Below, piece by piece: positions 57,901 through 64,000 of a stretch of DNA of 64,000 bases. The stretch spans positions 1,240,001 through 1,304,000 of the forward strand of contig JAKFAO010000008.1 in the NCBI GenBank assembly GCA_021527695.1, read 5' to 3'. The first letter of the stretch is position 1. Each line of letters opens with the position of its first letter. A program made the position numbers and the translations under genes. The notes beneath the pieces are model-generated. The model saw only the letters and a program-made list of their open reading frames with translations, was not told where the DNA came from and did not search any database. Origin of the DNA: Naematelia aurantialba. Lineage: Eukaryota > Basidiomycota > Tremellomycetes > Tremellales > Naemateliaceae.

Positions 57901-58301
57901 GTGTGCAGCTGTCGGCGTTCCTCTCGGATAGGCAGCGACACCTATCCCGATCATCAGATCTCGCCGGATTGCCGTTGACAGGTTTCTCGTCGTCACTCGT
58001 CCCGCTGCTAGGTCGACACTTGGACAGAACAGGGGACATCCAGACGGTCGCTTTACTCTCCTCGTTGATACCGTCTTCCCGACTGTCCAACGCCCAACGC
58101 AATGTGGTAGCAAGGTGGCGGGACGAGTACAGAGATTTACTGGATGCATGGGGCCTGTGGGGCCAGCGGGTCGAGTTTGATGTGCTCAGGCGGGATGGGG
58201 AGGTCAAGGAGGATGAAGAGCATGTCTGTCCAGTGTGAGTAGGGTCGGTGGGCATGGGTCTACCGAATGGCAGTCGAAAGGGCTGGTGTGGACATTGTTG
58301 A
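54983..58301 (+). CDS. Mios/Sea4-like WD40 protein of the GATOR2/SEACAT complex
   Basis: Subunit of the vacuole-associated complex that controls TORC1 in response to amino acids. It starts MALPQPIRLALSSPHAPSPN. The propeller part has VKHSRPVTALDFSTHDPNYL, ASGFERHRSDYSLLVWDIS (close to the GLDKHRADFSVLIWD block of Mios), AFVPNAISHLLASANNRSI, IRLFDIRS, FASYETGPHGSVVRIWDTRK and VVGLHWTETGELSVGSREG. The C-terminal half is helical (RKAILAVCGGVIDTAEVTRL, KAAAMAYFSGDADRAVSILQ, YIRCMLSRIGGESWDSIL, LLDRVSMAVLNLSDGELSVQ, DIQTVALLSSLIP, WRDEYRDLLDAWGLW). That matches the solenoid of Mios. At the end only HVCPVRKGWCGHC remains before a stop, so the C-terminal zinc-binding module of Mios/Sea4 seems shortened or lost. 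About ten exons; some junctions around 56120-56360 are uncertain. Confidence 0.8.
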
Positions 58302-58810
58302 CGGGATCAGATGCGCCGCCCCGCTCGGGAAGCTCGAGCAGGATAGGGTGGGAAGAAAAGTAGAGATGGATCCGAGAGCGGCGACCATGTGGCCTAGTGA
58401 GCGAGTGAGTTGTGACGCTTGAGTCGTGCTGCCCTTGTGACCGTTGGTGTGACCTTGTGTGGCATTTTTGCCACGCTTCTGGTGGGCGCTTGTGTCGCCC
58501 TTGTCACGGGGAACTGCAACTGCTTGAATCTTACTGACAGTTACAGACCAACGCATGTTCCCTGTGCGCACAGGTCCTTCCGCGATGCTGTGTCTGTGAG
58601 CTTGGCCGCGACGCGACTCGATAGACCGAGAGGGCACTGACAGCCTCAGGCCTGACTCATGTCTGTCCTCCGCCGTTGGAGGACCACTGGCACTCTCGGC
58701 GGGGCTCGTGGGACGCCCCTGGTGGTGTTTCAGCGGCGGATGCGCTAGAACAGGCTTACATCTGCTGTTTGACGTGCAGGCACGGTGGTGAGTTGTTTCC
58801 TCGGTCGAGT

Positions 58811-58868
58811 CGCGAGGGTATCTCCTTGCGAGGGGTATCTCCTTGCGAGGGTGTCTCCTTGCCAGGGG
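58811..58868. repeat. 17-bp tandem repeat, three to four units
   Basis: Units of GCGAGGGGTATCTCCTT type (with small variants GCGAGGGTGTCTCCTT and GCCAGGGGCATC) follow each other across 58 bp. Confidence 0.75.
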
Positions 58869-59264
58869 CATCTATCTAAATGCAAGATATTGACAAGCTG
58901 CTTGTAGGACACGCGAATCACATTTTGGCGTGGTTCGAGGGCGGGCTGGACGGCACTGAAGGACACGAGATGTGTCCCGTCGCAGGCTGCTCGTGCGCTT
59001 GTGCCAGCCTGTAGGTATCGTGCGTTATGCCGCCATATGAGACAAACGTCGGCGGGGAGGTGCCGCATTCTCCAGTCCTTGGTTGGCTGCAGGTGAAGAG
59101 GGAGATATACCCTGCATATCGTATACCATGAATGAGATTGTACGGATTACGGATAACAGGTATGTAATGATGCCATGCGATGCACGCCCTGCCAAGCACT
59201 CTCCACTGTGCGACGGGCAACTGAATGCGCGGACACTGCGTCTCTTCTCCTGCTGTCCCCCGGT

Positions 59265-59349
59265 TGCCTGTCGCCGTTCGTCTGTCGCCTGTCGCCGTTC
59301 GTCTGTCGCCTGTCGCCTGTCGCCTGTCGCCTGTCGCCTGTCGCCTGTC
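59265..59349. repeat. GCCTGTC heptamer minisatellite
   Basis: The array alternates GCCTGTC with the 14-mer GCCGTTCGTCTGTC twice and then has six consecutive GCCTGTC units, ending before ACGAG. It lies about 120 bp past the Pch2 stop. Confidence 0.85.
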
Positions 59350-59467
59350 ACGAGTCGCCACTCCCGTCCTCGCGAAACATACATGCCAGAGCGACGCCAC
59401 AACATGCAGAGCAACGCGGCAACATGCAAGTCGCGCGTCTCGCCGTGCGTTGATGCCGCGTTGAGCC

Positions 59468-61620
59468 TCATGGGTCGGCCCGCCTGCCCGGGCCAGCGGC
59501 GACCATGACTCGACTCTTCTGTTCGTCCTGTACCACCCGCTCCATCGCGCCGAGCCAGCGCTCGATTGACCGCGGCCGCGTATCGCCCGGCCCGATGACA
59601 GACGCAAGGTACCGCGCGTGAGCGAGTAGTGGGATCCGGCGCAGAAACCGGCCGGCCATTTCGTGTTTCTGCGCACTGTCAACTGCGCCCCAAAGCGATC
59701 GGTCAATCGGCTGCTACTCTAGCACACAACCGCGACCCAGGGGAAAGGAAAACCAGCAGCGAGAACCTGGAAACACAAAGACAGCAGTGAGAAGCCTGAA
59801 ACACAAAAACAGCAGCGAGAAGCTCGAGAACCTGGAAACACACCTCGCACGTCTTGGCCAGCTCGGCGATCCGCGCCGCAATGGTGGCGGCACGAGTGTC
59901 TGCTCGGGACGACTCGACACCGTGCACGTTCTGGCCGACACCCATCTCCCGCCAAGGTACTAGCCTACAGCGGCGCACGAGATTCTTCGACATGAGCTCC
60001 TCGATGCAGCTTGTGAGGATCCAGTAGATGGCTTCTGCTGGTGGAAAGCCGACGTATTCCTTTATATCCGCCCGGTCTATGAATGCAGAGTCTGCACCTT
60101 GGTCAGCGGATCTACCGGCACTTGTCATCGGCCGTGCTGACCTATCGAGCCAGAGATATTGGACGTCGTCATGACCAAGACATTCTTCTTCGCCTTCAGC
60201 TTGTCCAGCTGTGTCAGGAGAGCATTGACCACCTGAGGCCAAGAGTCAGACAGTGAAACATAGGATCACGGCAACAGCGCACTCTGATAGCATCGGACGG
60301 CTCGTTGCCGGAGCTCGCCGCGGCTCTGGCAGCGGTCAGACTCTCGACCTCGTCTGCCCCGGATCAGCGCTCCCTCGCCAGCCGACACCATACCTATCAT
60401 GACGACCACGAACGTCGTCTCCGATTCCACCATCTCTTGGACCTTGGAAAACAGCCTTTGAACGAGCTTGCCTGACTCGGAGAACCACTTGGAGAACAGG
60501 GAGTGTGAGTTGATCTCGACGATCCGCCCCTCGGTATATCTAGAGAAAGTCAGATATGGCGCATTCGTGCTGTCATATATCGCACCGGTCTGACAACCGG
60601 ATCGCGAGCTTCTGAGCGAGCGCCCTACAAAGCGAGGTCTTTCCCGTACCCGGTGGACCGTGGAGCAGAACCATACTGCAAGGTCGTGTCAGCAGGGACA
60701 CGATATCCACAGGATGGACCGACCGGTTCCAGGTCACGACGTTGAAGTCGACCTGCGCCTCGGAGAAGGCGATGGTAGAATATATGTAGTTTAATAATCT
60801 CCCCTTGAGATCACCCGAGTACACCAGACTAGCACCGTCAGCTGGTTGTCTGGAGACAATGCAACTGAGCGATTCACTTCTCCCAAAGTCCATCAAGCTC
60901 GTCTGATGGGAGGTCTCGCACCGACGCTGCAGCGACCTGGTCGCCGTTGTCGTCATCGTCGTCTCCACCATGAGCGGTGATTCGATGCTGGACAACCTAC
61001 CATCCAGATCCGCCGCAAACTCCTCTAGATGCACATTGACTGAGCTCGCGTAAACGTGTATCCGGTACTCGATCTCGTAACACCCAGAGTCACTTGTGTC
61101 GACGGATACCATTGCTGGAACTGTTCGTATTCAGCGAGAGCTCGAACCGTGCGCCGCGGCACGTACCTGACTCTGCCGCCCACAGGCGCTCCAGGTTGTC
61201 GTCGAAGGCTGTGATTTCCCTCCAGTCTCGTATCTCGGCCCCAATATCAAGTCGAGAGACGGGCTGAGACACGTAACTCTGGATCAACTGCCGCAGCCGC
61301 CATCCTTGCATCGTTGTCCCCGGTCTCATACGAGCCTCAACTGCAATGGTGGTCAGCCGCAGGGACAAGCACTGTCACTCACCATGCACGGTGACGCGCT
61401 GGTGCTTCGCGCCTCCGATCCCGTCTTCGCCTTCCGAATCATAGTCCTCTATGTCATCCATGTCATCCTCTGGCTTGTTGTGTTGCCGGGTGACATCCGA
61501 AGAGGACGTGCTGGGTGCTGCTGCTTTTCTAAACCCATAAACGGACGCCGAGCCATGACCATTTCTTTGATGAGAAGTGGAAGCGCGGGGAGGCGGAGGA
61601 GCTTGGAAGACAGGTGACAT
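59468..61620 (-). CDS. PCH2: Pch2/TRIP13 AAA+ ATPase
   Basis: AAA+ remodeller of HORMA-domain proteins, acting in the meiotic checkpoint and, in animals, in spindle-checkpoint silencing. Start [14 protein letters not shown] at 61620. After an N-terminal region ([40 protein letters not shown]) come [20 protein letters not shown], Walker [41 protein letters not shown], Walker [16 protein letters not shown] (rejoined over an intron), [58 protein letters not shown] and the C-terminal [19 protein letters not shown]. Each block matches TRIP13. The stop is at 59468-59470. The last intron (about 59663-59847) contains internal repeats. Confidence 0.92.
59738..59850. repeat. Repeats inside the last Pch2 intron
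   Basis: On the plus strand the motifs CCTGGAAACACA and CAGCAGYGAGAA recur three times in about 100 bp (AGCAGCGAGAACCTGGAAACACAAAGA, then AGCAGTGAGAAGCCTGAAACACAAAAA, then AGCAGCGAGAAGCTCGAGAACCTGGAAACACA, abbreviated by position: 59757, 59783, 59810). Several repeat units carry an AG that could act as a splice acceptor on the minus strand. Confidence 0.65.
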
Positions 61621-62189
61621 CCGGCAAGCCTCGGACCCCTTGTCGACGCCGACGCTGAGAGGATCCAATGCGACGTATAGACGTCGTCGTTTGGTCGACT
61701 GGCTGACACTTTTTGATTTTTGTTTTCAGACGCGTTGTGCGGCACGTGAGATTTGATTCCGGGTGGCGGCTATTGAATATTTGAGGACAGCAAAGACTGT
61801 GTTGCTGAGTATGGGCATCGAGTAGCTTCAGCGACTTGGAGTCTACATCTGCTACTATGCACTTGGGTATCGAGTCAAGCTATGCTATGATATCCACAGC
61901 TGATCCCCCCCCCCCCCCCCGGCTGCCATCTCCGACTTGCAAGCTGTCTCTCTTGTCGCACGGACAAGGGAGCAGGTTTTGATCCCGTGAAAGCCGGGTA
62001 TTACCGAATCGAGTAATTCAACTCGTTGCGATGACATGCCACCTTCTCCCCGTCGACCAACCTTTAGTTGTCAATTGACCCACTTGCTGTCGTTCTCTGG
62101 CTACCTATACTGAGACCGCAGACAATCACTCATCTCTCCAACGACTTGCCTACTCTCGTCTATTCCCCGCTCAGCCAATCACAGCAACC
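61621..62189. promoter_or_regulatory. Divergent promoter region of PCH2 and the Rab7 gene
   Basis: 569 bp between two divergent starts, with a run of 16 C at 61905-61920. No other motif is assigned. Confidence 0.4.
61905..61920. repeat. Poly-C homopolymer (16 nt)
   Basis: Sixteen consecutive C in the PCH2/Rab7 divergent region. Length may be affected by sequencing error or vary between strains. Confidence 0.85.
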
Positions 62190-63309
62190 ATGGCGTCCAG
62201 GAAAAAGGTGCTGCTCAAAGTACGTGTTCTCGAGCGTTATCTATCGACGCTAACCCCCGTGTGACAGGTAATCATCCTTGGTGACTCGGGGTACGTGGTG
62301 CTGTTGCACGCTGCCGGGTGGTAGACCAGCTGCTGACCCGCCTGGAGTGTCGGTAAGACGTCGTTGATGAACCAATACGTCAATAAGCGATTCTCGAATC
62401 AGTACAAAGCAACGATTGGCGCCGACTTTCTGACTCGCGAGTTGGTCGTCGATGACCGTGTGGTGACGATGCAGGTGTGTGGCTCTTACCTTTTGCAACG
62501 AACAACCGCTGACAGGTGCTTCTCCTCGTTGTCCACTCTACCCCTTCTCTTGTCTCTTTCTCTCATTCTTCCGGCGACTCCCGATAGCTCTGGGATACTG
62601 CCGGACAAGAACGGTTCCAGTCTCTTGGTGTCGCATTCTACCGCGGTGCCGACTGTTGTGTGCTGGTGTACGACGTAAACAGCTCCAAGAGCTTTGAGGC
62701 GCTCGATGGGTGGAGGGACGAGTTCCTGGTTCAGGTGAGTTGTGACTCGTAGCATCCTGGTCTCCATTGTCCCATACCCTCGTCATGTACGCCGTCTCCA
62801 ACGGCTCTTCACAGAGGCGCGCTAACGTGCTCTAGGCATCCCCACACGACCCGGAAAACTTCCCCTTTGTGGTACTTGGCAACAAGATCGATATGGAGGA
62901 GTCAAAGCGGATGGTGCGTTCCAAGGCAACGCTCAAGCAAGACCACGCTGACATGATGTCTCCTTCCCTGAAATCCCACGGACGTTGCTTGTGCTCATAC
63001 CGCCAACGTGTCCACTTTCGGTCCCGTCGCTATCACCCATCGCAGGTCTCGCAAAAACGAGCCATGACGTGGTGCCAGGCCAAAGGCAATATCCCATACT
63101 TTGAGACCTCTGCGAAAGAAGCCATCAATGTTGAGCAAGCGTTCCAGACTATCGCCAAGAATGCTCTCGCGCAGGAAGCAGAGACTGAGCTGTTCGTCCC
63201 TAAGACTGTACCAGAACGTCCTTGACTGACGGAAACCAGCTATGCCGACTACCCTGATCCTATCAGGATCGACTCTGAGAATTCGCAGAACTACGGATGC
63301 AGCTGTTGA
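62190..63309 (+). CDS. YPT7: Rab7/Ypt7 small GTPase
   Basis: Late-endosome and vacuole Rab GTPase that drives HOPS-dependent fusion. Exons 62190-62219, 62268-62290, 62348-62474, 62588-62734, 62836-62913, 63046-63191 and 63240-63309 total 621 nt and encode 206 residues, the family length. Seen: [20 protein letters not shown] (G1), [14 protein letters not shown] (switch I, effector TIGADF typical of Rab7), [20 protein letters not shown] (G3), [11 protein letters not shown] (G4), [15 protein letters not shown] (G5), and the C-terminus [18 protein letters not shown] with GCSC, a CxC double-prenylation motif. All introns are GT-AG; the fifth is long (132 nt). Confidence 0.95.
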
Positions 63310-63651
63310 TGGCGCTCCGACTGGGGTCTCAAAGGTCAGGTTTTGAGGAGGGCATTTGCATGGCGCTCTGTGGACGTAGTACGGGATTGGTTTGGATACC
63401 TGCTCGCTTCCTCCCTTTCCCTCACGATATTCCACCTCTTCCGATCTGAGGAGGTGTGATGCGCGTGCATTCCCTGTAGATGGATGTTTGTACTCGATAA
63501 TGCGATACCTCTTTTGATGTTTTGTTACAGCCTTCAAAGGGAAGATTATATGGTTCCGGCATTGTTGATCCGAGCGCGTCTCCATTTGCCTCTTTCTTAT
63601 CCACCCATCCCTTGCCTGCTGCAGTTGTCTCGTCAGTACTGTGCAGGCATC
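63310..63651. other. Intergenic region
   Basis: 342 bp between the Rab7 gene and the next plus-strand gene. No feature recognised. Confidence 0.5.
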
Positions 63652-64000
63652 ATGTCGATTCTTTCTGCAGCGGGTCCGGCAGGGCCAAGTACGAGTCATC
63701 CAGAATGGCAGAACCTCATCAAGTCACGCATGGTGACTGAGCAGGCTGACGGCGAGGTGTTCCGCGAGATCACTGAACAATGTAGGTCACTTGTTTCTCG
63801 TTCCTCCCTCACCCCGTATGGTATGACAGGCAATGCGAGGTTAATGGCGGGGTCCTGGCACGGATATGGAGCTGTGAGGCTGGAACTGGCAGCTGATGGT
63901 GCGGTAGACAGGCGGCTGGCGCGTACAGCCAGGGAGTTGAAGATCAGGAATCGGGCGTTGTTGAGGTCCGGCGCTGGGTCTTCGAATGCCCCCGACGGGT
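63652..64000 (+). CDS. Unknown protein, 5' part only (runs off the window)
   Basis: ATG at 63652 opens MSILSAAGPAGPSTSHPEWQ, then NLIKSRMVTEQADGEVFREI and TEQ. A GT-AG intron of 47 nt (about 63783-63829) leads to CNARLMAGSWHGYGAVRLEL and a basic helical segment (RRLARTARELKIRNRALL). The frame stays open to the window end. No family is recognised. Confidence 0.5.
   Translation, partial: MSILSAAGPAGPSTSHPEWQNLIKSRMVTEQADGEVFREITEQCRSLVSRSSLTPYGMTGNARLMAGSWHGYGAVRLELAADGAVDRRLARTARELKIRNRALLRSGAGSSNAPDG

Larger units (their letters stand above)
58302..59467. other. Convergent intergenic region with minisatellites
   Basis: 1.17 kb between the Mios-like gene (+) and Pch2 (-). No gene is recognised. 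It contains two tandem-repeat arrays, given as separate entries. Confidence 0.5.

Noticed and set aside
59083..59508. Open frames with repeated RRQATGD- or CRLSPVA-like units near 59.3 kb
   Set aside because: They are translations of the GCCTGTC minisatellite, which stays open in all frames.
1..64000. CRISPR arrays, bacterial operons, prophage or plasmid features
   Set aside because: The window is intron-rich fungal nuclear DNA; the only direct repeats are LTR pieces and minisatellites without spacer structure.
1..64000. tRNA or rRNA genes
   Set aside because: I saw no cloverleaf with A and B boxes and no rRNA core sequence by eye; a covariance-model scan would be needed to exclude a tRNA.

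Overview
This window is nuclear DNA of a filamentous or yeast-like fungus, most likely a basidiomycete of the Tremellomycetes. The evidence is very dense, very short spliceosomal introns (mostly 31 to 55 nt, GT-AG, with CTAAC or CTGAC-like branch sites close to the acceptor), a mitochondrial homoaconitase of the alpha-aminoadipate lysine pathway, a secreted GH18 chitinase, and a set of ordinary housekeeping genes on both strands. The species cannot be named from sequence alone. Gene models were built by hand, by joining reading frames at GT-AG (rarely GC-AG) sites until the protein family was continuous. For most genes the summed exon length is an exact multiple of three.

Layout. 1-1609: 3' part of an acyl-CoA dehydrogenase gene. 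1.85-6.47 kb: a gene-free island of nested, partly inverted LTR-like repeats, with solo LTRs that start TGTTACG or TGTCACG and end CGTAACA or CATAACA. 7.4-24.8 kb: WD40 protein (+), homoaconitase (-), chitinase (+), Ede1-like EH-domain endocytic protein (-), metaxin-like protein (+), D-2-hydroxyglutarate/D-lactate dehydrogenase (-), DJ-1/Hsp31 protein (+), a small divergent ubiquitin-like protein (-), and an unrecognised multi-pass membrane protein (-). 26.3-42.9 kb: DNA ligase IV (+), forkhead factor (-), SLC44/Pns1 choline-transporter-like protein (+), MFS transporter (+), asparagine-synthetase-domain protein (+). 43.4-54.6 kb: a run of minus-strand genes, namely a Gln-rich ARID (Swi1-like) protein, fatty-acid 2-hydroxylase, a Ser/Thr kinase, Trm7 tRNA methyltransferase and Vma21. 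55-64 kb: Mios/Sea4-like WD40 protein (+), Pch2/TRIP13 AAA+ ATPase (-), Rab7/Ypt7 GTPase (+) and the start of an unknown gene (+).

There is no operon-like organisation and no obvious pathway cluster. Several products share a compartment, however: vacuole and endosome (Ede1, Vma21, Rab7, Mios), mitochondrion (acyl-CoA dehydrogenase, homoaconitase, metaxin, D2HGDH), and chromatin or DNA repair (ligase IV, forkhead, Swi1-like, Pch2). Most neighbours are divergent or convergent, with 70 to 500 bp between them.

The least explained material is the nested repeat island, a ubiquitin-like protein with a long charged tail, a 783-residue membrane protein with no recognised family, a Mios orthologue that seems to lack its C-terminal zinc-binding module, GC-AG introns, and several repeats in and beside the Pch2 gene. 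I found no convincing novel multi-gene system.
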